This document shows, piece by piece, positions 1 to 5,948 of a DNA stretch of 6,006 nucleotides. Origin of the DNA: Rhizobacter sp. Its GTDB lineage: Bacteria; Pseudomonadota; Gammaproteobacteria; Burkholderiales; Burkholderiaceae. How positions within the stretch are numbered: the stretch's first letter is position 1; every line of letters begins with the position of its first letter. The translations under genes and the position numbers were made by a program. The stretch is taken from assembly GCA_014379885.1 (NCBI GenBank), contig JACMKW010000259.1, positions 1 to 6,006 of the forward strand. Direction: 5' to 3'. Under the pieces are notes generated by a model. The model saw only the letters and a list, made by a program, of their open reading frames with translations, was not told the DNA's origin and made no database searches.

Positions 1-795
1 GCGGTCACGCCTCCGGTGACGCCAGAACCCGTGTTGGTGGCTGAGCCCCTGCCGCCGCTGTCCGCGCCAGTGCTGGTGGCCGCCGCACTGCCTGCCCAAC
101 CCGCACTGGAGCCGACCCCGGTGTCGACGCTCGCACCCGACGACGTGCCGGTTTACCGCACCCAGACTCCCCCCGCCATGACGCTCAACTATGAAATGCG
201 CCGTGGTGCCTGGAGCGGCAACGGCGAGCTGCAGTGGCGCCCCACCGCTAGCGGCTACCGGGCCCGGCTGGAAGGTCGCCTCGGGGGTTTCAGCATCCTC
301 ACCTGGGCGAGCGAGGGCAGCTTCGATGCCGCCGGCCTGGCCCCCGTGCGCTACACCGACAAGCGGCGCGGCAAGGGCGAACAGGCCGCCAACTTCCAGC
401 GCCAGGCGGGCAAGATCAGCTTCTCGGGGCCGTCGACCGAATACCCTTTGCTGCAAGGTTCACAAGACCGGCTGAGTTGGATGATCCAGATTGCCGCCAT
501 CGCCTCAGCCGACCCCAAGCGCCTGGCCCAGGGCGCCCGTGTGACGATGTACGTGGTGGGTGCGCGCGGCGACGCCGACGTATGGAGTTTCGTGGTGCAA
601 GGTGGTGAAGACCTGATCACCGGCGACACCACGGTGCGCACCATCAAGCTGCTTCGCGAGCCGCGCAAGCCCCATGACACACGGGTCGAAGTGTGGCTCG
701 CACCCAGCCTGCACCACCTGCCAGCGCGTGCGCGGCTCACGAGCGAAGGCTCCACGCTGGAATTGCAGCTTCAAACGGCGCAACCCGCCTCTTGA
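1..795 (+). CDS. DUF3108 domain-containing protein, 5' end outside window
   Basis: The frame is open from base 1 to a TGA at 793-795, giving 264 residues. A GTG at 16 could be read as a start, but the frame continues upstream and there is no ribosome site, so the gene is probably cut by the window edge. The first 50 or so residues are a Pro/Ala/Val-rich low-complexity linker. In this family such a linker usually follows an N-terminal membrane anchor, which would lie outside the window. From about residue 55 to the end the protein is a mostly beta-strand domain that I recognise as DUF3108. Family-like features are the SQDRLSWMIQ segment in the middle, a VWSFVVQGGE strand and VEVWLAPSLHHLPARARL near the C-terminus. 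The family is common in Burkholderiales and is presumed to act in the envelope or periplasm, with no established biochemical role. A stem-loop follows 18 bases after the stop. The family call is by recognition only. Confidence 0.85.
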   Translation, partial: AVTPPVTPEPVLVAEPLPPLSAPVLVAAALPAQPALEPTPVSTLAPDDVPVYRTQTPPAMTLNYEMRRGAWSGNGELQWRPTASGYRARLEGRLGGFSILTWASEGSFDAAGLAPVRYTDKRRGKGEQAANFQRQAGKISFSGPSTEYPLLQGSQDRLSWMIQIAAIASADPKRLAQGARVTMYVVGARGDADVWSFVVQGGEDLITGDTTVRTIKLLREPRKPHDTRVEVWLAPSLHHLPARARLTSEGSTLELQLQTAQPAS

Positions 796-813
796 CCCCC
801 TTGCTCGCAGGGG

Positions 814-836
814 CAAGCGCTCGTCGGAGCGGCTTG
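814..836 (+). terminator. stem-loop between DUF3108 and DUF3567 genes, possible terminator
   Basis: The sequence can fold as CAAG+CGCTC, loop GTCG, GAGCG, one bulged G (832), CTTG: nine base pairs with a single bulge. It lies 18 bases after the DUF3108 stop and 44 bases before the next start. The bases that follow (AATATTGCG) are only mildly AT-rich and contain no T run, so intrinsic termination would be weak. It could equally be an mRNA-end stabilising hairpin. Confidence 0.35.
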
Positions 837-867
837 AATATTGCGTCCGTGCCCTGAGTTGACGGTC

Positions 868-873
868 AAGGAG
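868..873 (+). promoter_or_regulatory. ribosome binding site of the DUF3567 gene
   Basis: AAGGAG, complementary to the 16S rRNA 3' end, sits seven bases before the ATG at 881. It fixes that ATG as the start, in preference to the ATG two codons later at 887. Confidence 0.8.
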
Positions 874-880
874 CGCTCTC

Positions 881-1162
881 ATGCAAATGCTTTACAACTC
901 GGACAACTTCGCGGTGGTGCAGTTCGACGTCCCTGGTGTGGCTGCAGGCAACGAAGCGCCGCCCCATGAAACGCTCTCGCGCGGCGGTTATGAAATCGTT
1001 GACAAGTTTGCCCGCAAGGAGATCTTCATTGAAGGGGCCATGGCCGAGAGCTTCAAGGAAGGCGTTGAAGCGCTGATCGAGACCTCGCCCTCCGAAGAAG
1101 AGATGGACGACTACATCGAGCGCTACAGCGCGCTGATGCAGCATCCGCTGATCCTGCACTGA
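881..1162 (+). CDS. DUF3567 domain-containing small protein
   Basis: This is a 93-residue acidic, soluble protein with no signal peptide or membrane segment. The N-terminal MQMLYNSDNFAVVQFDVP and the central RGGYEIVDKFARKEIFIEG are hallmarks I recognise from DUF3567, a short family of about 90 residues found mainly in Burkholderiales. The length matches the family, so the gene looks complete. The C-terminal half (from about residue 54) is rich in Glu and Asp and should be helical (SPSEEEMDDYIERYSAL). The family has no known function, and I see no catalytic motif or metal-binding cluster. The ATG at 881 is supported by a good AAGGAG site seven bases upstream. The gene appears to be a unit of its own, with a stem-loop before it and a strong terminator-like hairpin right after it, although no clear sigma-70 promoter could be picked out upstream. 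Confidence 0.9.
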   Translation: MQMLYNSDNFAVVQFDVPGVAAGNEAPPHETLSRGGYEIVDKFARKEIFIEGAMAESFKEGVEALIETSPSEEEMDDYIERYSALMQHPLILH

Positions 1163-1171
1163 CGCACTCGC

Positions 1172-1214
1172 CGTGCCGCATTCGTGAAATGCGGCACGTG
1201 AGCCTTTCTTCTCC
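1172..1214 (+). terminator. intrinsic terminator after the DUF3567 gene
   Basis: A perfect 11-bp inverted repeat (CGTGCCGCATT at 1172-1182 and AATGCGGCACG at 1188-1198) closes a five-base loop. It starts ten bases after the stop codon. A pyrimidine-rich stretch, TTTCTTCTCCTC, follows at about 1205-1216. The stem is long and stable, but the T tract is interrupted by C and begins a few bases late, so efficiency is uncertain. It separates the DUF3567 gene from the ATPase gene. Confidence 0.75.
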
Positions 1215-1267
1215 TCACGCCCACTCCAGCTGCGTCAAGTAAGGTCGCCTCACGGGGGCTTGCCGCG

Positions 1268-1291
1268 TGGCGTTGGCTGCGCCAAGATGGC
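1268..1291 (+). other. overlapping alternative hairpins in the ATPase gene leader
   Basis: Three mutually exclusive small stems share bases here: TGGCG/CGCCA (1268-1272 with 1280-1284), TTGGC/GCCAA (1273-1277 with 1281-1285), and GCCA/TGGC (1281-1284 with 1288-1291). They lie 24 to 48 bases before the ATPase start. Such short stems are common by chance at this GC content, so a regulatory role is only a possibility. I saw no convincing sigma-70 promoter in the rest of the 1215-1315 gap. Confidence 0.2.
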
Positions 1292-1315
1292 CCCGCATTC
1301 CCGCTGGAGAGGCGC

Positions 1316-3622
1316 ATGGCAACCAGTCAGCTCGATGCCCGCGTGGTGTTGTCACCCGGCCTGAAAGAGGCGCCGGTGCTGGATCGCATGTGCTCGCAGT
1401 TCGTGCTGACGCTTACCGTGCGGCACGCAGGGCGGTTCAACGTGCGGCGCGACTCGAACGGCCTGTTGTCGCTCACCGGCAAACACCTGGTGTGGCCCGC
1501 CTCGGTGCTGATGCGCCTGCGCACTTTTCTCAACAACCGCTGCAAGGGCAACGAACACTGGGCCGGCCACGAAGCCTTGAGCGACAACGCATTCATGCAG
1601 CGCCACGGCGCCTGGAACGGCCCCTACGAAGAAGGCACGCTCTTCTTCTACATCGACGAATACATCAAGGACGCCCCCAAGGACTTGCTGGCCGTTCTCG
1701 GCGCCACCGCCGACTGGCTGGACAGAAGCCTGAAGAAGGAGTCCACCCTCGTCGAGAAAAACATCGACGCGCTGGCCGGCCTGCTGCAGCTCAACCCTGC
1801 CGAACGTGCGCTGCTGTTGTACGGCACGCTTGCGCGTTATCAACGTGACCTGCGCGGCCTGCTGGTGGAGTTCAAGGTGTCGAATGCGCAAGAGGCCTAT
1901 GCCGCCATCGCTGCGGTGGCGGGTGTGAACGAACAAGAGGTGGCCGAGGCCTTGCGCGCTGGTTCGCGGTTAGAGCGCACCGGCATGGTCGAGAACCTGA
2001 TCTCCGAACACAACATCACCGACCTGGCCGATCTGATGAAGGTCAGCGAGCAGCTGCCGCCGGTGTTGATGCGCCACTACGAAGGCCCGTCTGACTTGAT
2101 GGCGGTCTTCACCCGCCCGGCCAAGCGCAGCGAGCTTGATGCCACCGACTTTCATTTCGTCGGCGTCGATCAGCAGGTGCTGACCTCGCTCTTGCGCAAT
2201 GCCGTGGCGCGCAAGGAACCAGGCGTCAATGTTCTGCTTTACGGCCCACCCGGCACCGGCAAGACCGAGCTGGCCAAGGTGGCCGCGCAGGCCGCGGGCT
2301 TGGAGCTTTACGAGGTGGAATACGCCGACCGCGATGGCAACAGCTTGAGCGGCCGCGACCGCTACCGCTCGCTGCAGATCAGCCAGGTGTTCCTCAAGGG
2401 CAGCCCGCAGGTGGCGCTGCTGTTTGACGAGGTCGAAGACGTGTTTCCGCCGATTTCCACCGACGCGGCGCAGCTGATGGCGCGGCTCGATACCGGCGAC
2501 GGCGCGCTCTCCGGCAGCGTGAGCGGCAAAGCCTGGGTCAATCAAATTCTGGAGACCAACCCGGTGCCGGTGATATGGGTCACCAACCGCATCGAGCAGA
2601 TTGACCCGGCGTTTCGCCGCCGCTTTCAATACCACCTGGAGCTGAAAAGCCCGCCACCCGGTGCCCGTGAAGCATTGGTCACCAAGGCGCTCGACGGCGT
2701 CAGCGTGTCGCCGGGTTTCGCCGCGCAACTGGCCGAACGCAAGGGGCTCACACCGGCCCAGGTGCGCACGGCGGTGAAGTTTGCGAAGCTTGCGATAGAC
2801 GACAGCCAGGGCACCAGCGTGGAGTCGCTGATCGAACGCCAACTCGGCAATGCCGACAAGGCACTGGGCAGCACGCCCACCGAACGCGGCGCACGCCGTG
2901 TGGTGACGAGCTACGACTTGAGCCTGGTGAACACCGAATCGCGTTTCGAGTTGCCGCGCATCATCGAAGCGCTGCGCCGCAAGGGCTACGGCACACTGTG
3001 TTTTTACGGCCCGCCGGGCACCGGCAAGACGGCGCTCGCCGAACATATTGCGCAAGCGCTGCAGCGCCCGCTGATGATTCGCCAGGCCTCCGATCTTGTG
3101 AGCAAGTACGTCGGCGAAACCGAAGCCAACATGGCGCGCATGTTCGACGAAGCGCAGACCGAACAGGCCGTGCTGCTGCTCGACGAGGCCGACAGCTATC
3201 TGCGCAGCCGGCGCATGGCCGAGCGCAACTACGAGGTGAGCGAGGTCAACGAGATGCTGCAAGGCATGGAGCGTTTCTCGGGCGTGTTCATCTGCACCAC
3301 CAACCTGTTTGAAGACCTGGATGAAGCCGCGTTGCGCCGCTTCACTTTCAAGATCCGCTTCATGCCGCTGAATGCCGAACAACGCGAACGCATGTTCGTT
3401 GCCGAAGCGCTGGGGGGTGATGCGGCCCTGCTGAGCGCCGAGCAGACCGATCGGCTGCACCGCCTGGACGCGCTTGCGCCCGGCGACTTTGCCTCTGTGA
3501 AGCGGCAGGTTGACGTGCTCGGCGAGGCGTTCTCGCCCGACGAGTTCTTGTCGCAGCTCGAAGCCGAACACCGCGTCAAACCGGAGGTGCGGCGCCGCCG
3601 CGACATCGGCTTCCTGCACTGA
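1316..3622 (+). CDS. tandem AAA-domain ATPase (SpoVK/COG0464-like), function unknown
   Basis: This is a 768-residue cytoplasmic protein with two complete ATPase modules. Residues 1-270 are mainly helical with no family I can name. Module 1 has Walker A GPPGTGKT (310-317), Walker B VALLFDE (366-372), sensor-1 Asn424 (VIWVTN) and candidate arginine fingers in DPAFRRRF (R434-R436). Module 2 has Walker A GPPGTGKT (565-572), Walker B VLLLDEAD (619-626), sensor-1 Asn663 (ICTTN) and arginines R674/R675. Module 2 also carries an aromatic pore-loop motif, SKYVGETE (596-603), as in substrate-threading AAA proteins. Module 1 has GRDRY in the comparable region instead. Both modules should bind and hydrolyse ATP, and a ring oligomer that remodels or unfolds a partner is an inference. 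No protease or nuclease domain is fused. The ATG at 1316 is preceded by GGAGAGG (1306-1312). The nearest genes suggest no pathway. Related double-AAA proteins occur widely in proteobacteria without an assigned role. Confidence 0.92.
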   Translation: MATSQLDARVVLSPGLKEAPVLDRMCSQFVLTLTVRHAGRFNVRRDSNGLLSLTGKHLVWPASVLMRLRTFLNNRCKGNEHWAGHEALSDNAFMQRHGAWNGPYEEGTLFFYIDEYIKDAPKDLLAVLGATADWLDRSLKKESTLVEKNIDALAGLLQLNPAERALLLYGTLARYQRDLRGLLVEFKVSNAQEAYAAIAAVAGVNEQEVAEALRAGSRLERTGMVENLISEHNITDLADLMKVSEQLPPVLMRHYEGPSDLMAVFTRPAKRSELDATDFHFVGVDQQVLTSLLRNAVARKEPGVNVLLYGPPGTGKTELAKVAAQAAGLELYEVEYADRDGNSLSGRDRYRSLQISQVFLKGSPQVALLFDEVEDVFPPISTDAAQLMARLDTGDGALSGSVSGKAWVNQILETNPVPVIWVTNRIEQIDPAFRRRFQYHLELKSPPPGAREALVTKALDGVSVSPGFAAQLAERKGLTPAQVRTAVKFAKLAIDDSQGTSVESLIERQLGNADKALGSTPTERGARRVVTSYDLSLVNTESRFELPRIIEALRRKGYGTLCFYGPPGTGKTALAEHIAQALQRPLMIRQASDLVSKYVGETEANMARMFDEAQTEQAVLLLDEADSYLRSRRMAERNYEVSEVNEMLQGMERFSGVFICTTNLFEDLDEAALRRFTFKIRFMPLNAEQRERMFVAEALGGDAALLSAEQTDRLHRLDALAPGDFASVKRQVDVLGEAFSPDEFLSQLEAEHRVKPEVRRRRDIGFLH

Positions 3623-3640
3623 GACATTCGTCACGTTTAG

Positions 3641-3657
3641 AGGCTTCACTCAAGCCT
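3641..3657 (+). other. 6-bp inverted repeat overlapping the -35 element
   Basis: AGGCTT (3641-3646) and AAGCCT (3652-3657) form a perfect stem with loop CACTC, 18 bases after the ATPase stop. No T run follows, so it would be a weak terminator. Its right half covers most of the TCAAGCCT -35 element of the next gene, so it could also be a small operator. Chance is a fair alternative for a six-base stem. Confidence 0.3.
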
Positions 3658-3676
3658 GCGGCCAATCAGCCGATAA
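3650..3676 (+). promoter_or_regulatory. sigma-28 (FliA) type promoter of the MHYT-GGDEF-EAL gene
   Basis: TCAAGCCT (3650-3657), an 11-base spacer, then GCCGATAA (3669-3676). The -10 element is an exact match to the known FliA consensus GCCGATAA. The -35 starts TCAA, the variant familiar from pseudomonads and betaproteobacteria in place of enteric TAAA, and the 15 bases between TCAA and GCCGATAA are exactly the standard spacing. Transcription should start near 3683, leaving a leader of roughly 25 bases. The site is intergenic and correctly oriented for the downstream gene. It implies co-expression with late flagellar and chemotaxis genes. Confidence 0.85.
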
Positions 3677-3697
3677 AAAGCGAACAACGGTGTTCCC

Positions 3698-3702
3698 GAG
3701 GA
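3698..3702 (+). promoter_or_regulatory. ribosome binding site choosing ATG 3707 over TTG 3704
   Basis: GAGGA ends four bases before the ATG at 3707. The in-frame TTG at 3704 is only one base from this site, too close to be used, so the ATG is the better start. The spacing is slightly short, which may limit translation. Confidence 0.65.
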
Positions 3703-3706
3703 TTTG

Positions 3707-5824
3707 ATGGAAGCGGCTTTTCTCCCGTGGAGGTTCAGTGCTGAGTTGTGGGTCGCCTCCGCCGCGATGGCGATGTTTGCGGCCTATGTGGCGCTCGACC
3801 TGGCGCGCGGCGTGTCGTCACGCCACCGCTTTACCGCTGCACGTTCGCTGATCTCATCCTCGATTGCGCTGTCGGCCGGCACCTGGGCCGCTCATTTCAT
3901 CGCCATGGCCGGCGACCCCTTGCCGTTCGCACTCGGCTACGACGTGCGTCTTGCCTTCGCCTCACTCGCGCTGGCCGTGGCCAGTTCTCTGATGGGTGTC
4001 TATCTGAGCGCACGGCCTGGCCTGGGTTTCGCTCGGGTGCTGGTGGCCGCGCTCGTGATCGGCACTGGCGCCTGTGCCGTGCCTACGCTGAGCCTGTATG
4101 CGCTGAGCCTGGCCCCCGGCCCGCAATGGAACCTGCCGCTGATCGTGGCGGGCTGGGCCGTGGCCTGCGTCTGCGCGGGAGGCGCCCTGTCAATCGTGCG
4201 GGCGCAGCGTCTCAGCGCCTTGCAGCTCGGCCTGGGCTGGCAGGCCGCTGTGGCGCTCGGGCTGGGTGGGGCCATCGCCGTCGGCAACGCCACGGTGCTT
4301 CATGCGGCTTCGGTGCCCCTGTTGGCGCTGTCGCTGGCGGCGGGGCGCACCAGCGCGGGCACCATGTCGGCACTGGCCGCTTTGGGCGTGCCAGCACTGC
4401 TGGCCTTGCTGCTGATGAGTTCGGTGCTGGAGGCGCGCTTTCGCAGCCTGCTCAAACGCACCCGCGATGAAGTGAAACGCGCTGCCCAGACCGACCGCCT
4501 GACCGAACTGCCCAACCGCTCGACGCTTGAAGAAGGCCTGCAAGTGGCCGCCATCCGGGCCGACCGCCAACAGCACAAGCTGGCGCTGCTGTTCATCAAT
4601 GTCGATGGGCTGAAAGCCATCAACGAATCGTTCGGCCAGAGCACCGGCGACACCGTGCTGCGCGAGGTGGCGCAACGCCTGCGGACCCTCGCGGGGGCTC
4701 GCGACAGCCTGGCTCGCGCTGGCGGCGACGAGTTCTTGCTGATGCTCGAAGGCAACCCCACCACGCTGGACGCCGACCACATGGCCCACCGCCTGCTGGC
4801 GACCATGAACGCGCCTTGCCGCATCGACGACCACGAAATCTCGGTGTCATGCACGGTTGGCGTGGCCCTCTACCCCGACCATGGCACGGCCCCCAAGCTG
4901 ATTGCCCATGCGGCTGCAGCCATGCGCCACGCCAAGCGCACGGGCGGCGCCAGCCACTGCTTCTTCGAGGAGCGCATGGTGGCCGGCGCACGCGACCAGG
5001 TCGAGCTGCTGCAAGACCTGCGGCACGCACTCGCGAACAAGGAGCTGGAGCTGTACTACCAGCCCAAGATCCACGCCCCCAGCGGCCAGATCACCGGTGC
5101 CGAGGCGCTGATGCGCTGGAAACACCCGCAGCGCGGCATGGTCGGCCCCAACATCTTCATTCCACTGGCCGAGCGCTACGGCCTCATCAACGCGCTGGGC
5201 AACTGGCTGATCGACGACGTGTGCCGGCAGATCCGCGCCTGGCGCGACGAAGGCCTGCGCATGCGCGTGGCCATCAACCTCTCCGTGCACCAGCTGCGCC
5301 AGACCGACTTGGTCGAGCGCATCGTCAGCGCCTTGCAGCGCAACCACATCGAGCCTTCGTTGCTCACCTGCGAGATCACCGAATCGGCGGCGATGGACGA
5401 CACGCGTGTGACGCTGCAAATGATCGAGCAGCTGTCAACGGCCGGGGTGCACTTGTCGATCGACGACTTTGGCACCGGCTATTCCTCGCTGAGCTACTTG
5501 CGGCAGCTGGCAGCCGAAGAGCTCAAGATCGATCGCAGTTTCATCTGCGACCTGGAAACCAGTGCCGATGCGCGCGCCATCGTCGACGCGGTGGTGAAAC
5601 TTGCGCAGGCCCTGGGCCTGAAGGTGGTGGCCGAAGGGGTGGAGACCGAGCAGCAGCAGGAAATCTTGCGCCGCCTGGGCTGCAACGAGCTGCAGGGCTT
5701 TCTGTTCGCCAAGCCGATGCCCGCCGCGGCGCTGGCGCTGTGGGCCATGAAGGACGAAGGCCCTCGCGCGCTCGACTTCAGGCCTTCTCTATTCGGCGAC
5801 ACGCTTCCACACAGCATGGTGTGA
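3707..5824 (+). CDS. membrane-bound MHYT-like/GGDEF/EAL protein, probable c-di-GMP phosphodiesterase
   Basis: The protein has 705 residues counted from the ATG at 3707. Residues 11-241 hold about seven hydrophobic segments (near 11-32, 47-67, 80-100, 110-132, 143-165, 175-200, 219-241), arranged like an MHYT sensor. Repeat 1 is recognisable ([12 protein letters not shown], 58-69), while repeats 2 (about 121-133) and 3 (about 190-200) have lost the His/Met pattern. GGDEF spans about 260-420, with R337-A-GGDEF (339-343) intact and guanine-site equivalents N306 and D315 present. However, the first metal-ligand Asp is Asn298 (FINVD), and the I-site reads GARD (330-333), not RxxD. EAL spans about 435-680 and looks fully catalytic: E466 (EALMRW), N524, E556, D586/D587 (DDFGTGYSS), K607, E643 (AEGVET) and Q663 (LQGFLF). 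The expected reaction is hydrolysis of cyclic-di-GMP to pGpG at the inner membrane, with GGDEF probably a GTP-sensing regulatory module. The sigma-28 promoter upstream links it to motility. Residual cyclase activity cannot be excluded. Confidence 0.93.
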   Translation: MEAAFLPWRFSAELWVASAAMAMFAAYVALDLARGVSSRHRFTAARSLISSSIALSAGTWAAHFIAMAGDPLPFALGYDVRLAFASLALAVASSLMGVYLSARPGLGFARVLVAALVIGTGACAVPTLSLYALSLAPGPQWNLPLIVAGWAVACVCAGGALSIVRAQRLSALQLGLGWQAAVALGLGGAIAVGNATVLHAASVPLLALSLAAGRTSAGTMSALAALGVPALLALLLMSSVLEARFRSLLKRTRDEVKRAAQTDRLTELPNRSTLEEGLQVAAIRADRQQHKLALLFINVDGLKAINESFGQSTGDTVLREVAQRLRTLAGARDSLARAGGDEFLLMLEGNPTTLDADHMAHRLLATMNAPCRIDDHEISVSCTVGVALYPDHGTAPKLIAHAAAAMRHAKRTGGASHCFFEERMVAGARDQVELLQDLRHALANKELELYYQPKIHAPSGQITGAEALMRWKHPQRGMVGPNIFIPLAERYGLINALGNWLIDDVCRQIRAWRDEGLRMRVAINLSVHQLRQTDLVERIVSALQRNHIEPSLLTCEITESAAMDDTRVTLQMIEQLSTAGVHLSIDDFGTGYSSLSYLRQLAAEELKIDRSFICDLETSADARAIVDAVVKLAQALGLKVVAEGVETEQQQEILRRLGCNELQGFLFAKPMPAAALALWAMKDEGPRALDFRPSLFGDTLPHSMV

Positions 5825-5839
5825 CCTCGCCAGCCGAGC

Positions 5840-5850
5840 GCGAAGCGACT
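5840..5850 (+). repeat. 11-base direct repeat, copy 1 of 2
   Basis: GCGAAGCGACT occurs here and again at 5919-5929, 79 bases downstream, inside the multi-hairpin element. Both copies follow a GAGC-like lead (GAGCGCGAAG and GGAGCGAAG). Copy 1 begins 15 bases after the stop codon. It may be a remnant of a second degraded copy of the element. Confidence 0.5.
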
Positions 5851-5875
5851 CGCTCATCAAGCAACGCCCGCGGAA

Positions 5876-5937
5876 CCGGCTTTGCCGGGCCGCCAGGCGG
5901 CGCCCCCTGGGGGCAGGAGCGAAGCGACTGGGGGGCC
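5876..5937 (+). repeat. GC-rich multi-hairpin intergenic element, probable dispersed repeat
   Basis: Three perfect inverted repeats lie almost end to end: CCGGC/GCCGG with loop TTT (5876-5888), GCCGCC/GGCGGC around one A (5889-5901), and GCCCCC/GGGGGC around one T (5902-5914). A spacer containing GCGAAGCGACT leads to GGGGGGCC (5930-5937), whose GGGGGC could pair with the same GCCCCC in an alternative fold. From memory, similar C-run/GCGAAGCGA/G-run blocks recur between genes in Comamonadaceae and related Burkholderiales, but copy number cannot be tested here. It may terminate the upstream cyclic-di-GMP gene, though no T run follows any stem. Confidence 0.65.
5919..5929 (+). repeat. 11-base direct repeat, copy 2 of 2
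   Basis: Exact second copy of GCGAAGCGACT, matching 5840-5850. It lies between the C-run/G-run palindrome and the final GGGGGGCC of the multi-hairpin element. Confidence 0.5.
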
Positions 5938-5942
5938 ATAAT
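5937..5942 (+). promoter_or_regulatory. -10-like hexamer next to the last start codon
   Basis: CATAAT matches five of six bases of the sigma-70 -10 consensus TATAAT. It ends six bases before the ATG at 5949, so transcription would begin at or very near that A, giving a leaderless mRNA. No TTGACA-like -35 is seen 16 to 18 bases upstream (the region reads CAGGAG), so the call is tentative. Confidence 0.35.
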
Positions 5943-5948
5943 TCCAGC

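Noticed and set aside
16..18. GTG at 16 as the start of the DUF3108 gene
   Set aside because: The frame is open to base 1, there is no Shine-Dalgarno site, and a start here would leave out the expected N-terminal membrane anchor.
1235..1261. TCAAGTAA as a second sigma-28 -35 element upstream of the ATPase gene
   Set aside because: At the required 15-base distance the sequence reads GGGGGCTT-like, nothing like GCCGATAA.
1267..1848. Open frame of 193 codons overlapping the start of the ATPase gene
   Set aside because: The composition is Arg/Ala-rich and it lies out of frame with a well-supported gene.
1970..3649. Open frame of 559 codons on the minus strand opposite the ATPase gene
   Set aside because: It is the expected mirror of a high-GC coding strand. 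The translation is rich in His, Gln, Arg and Ala with no domain motif, while the plus-strand protein has two full sets of ATPase motifs.
5825..5948. Cobalamin or SAM riboswitch before the putative metH gene
   Set aside because: The gap is too short for a cobalamin riboswitch and is filled by simple palindromes; no conserved riboswitch core is visible.
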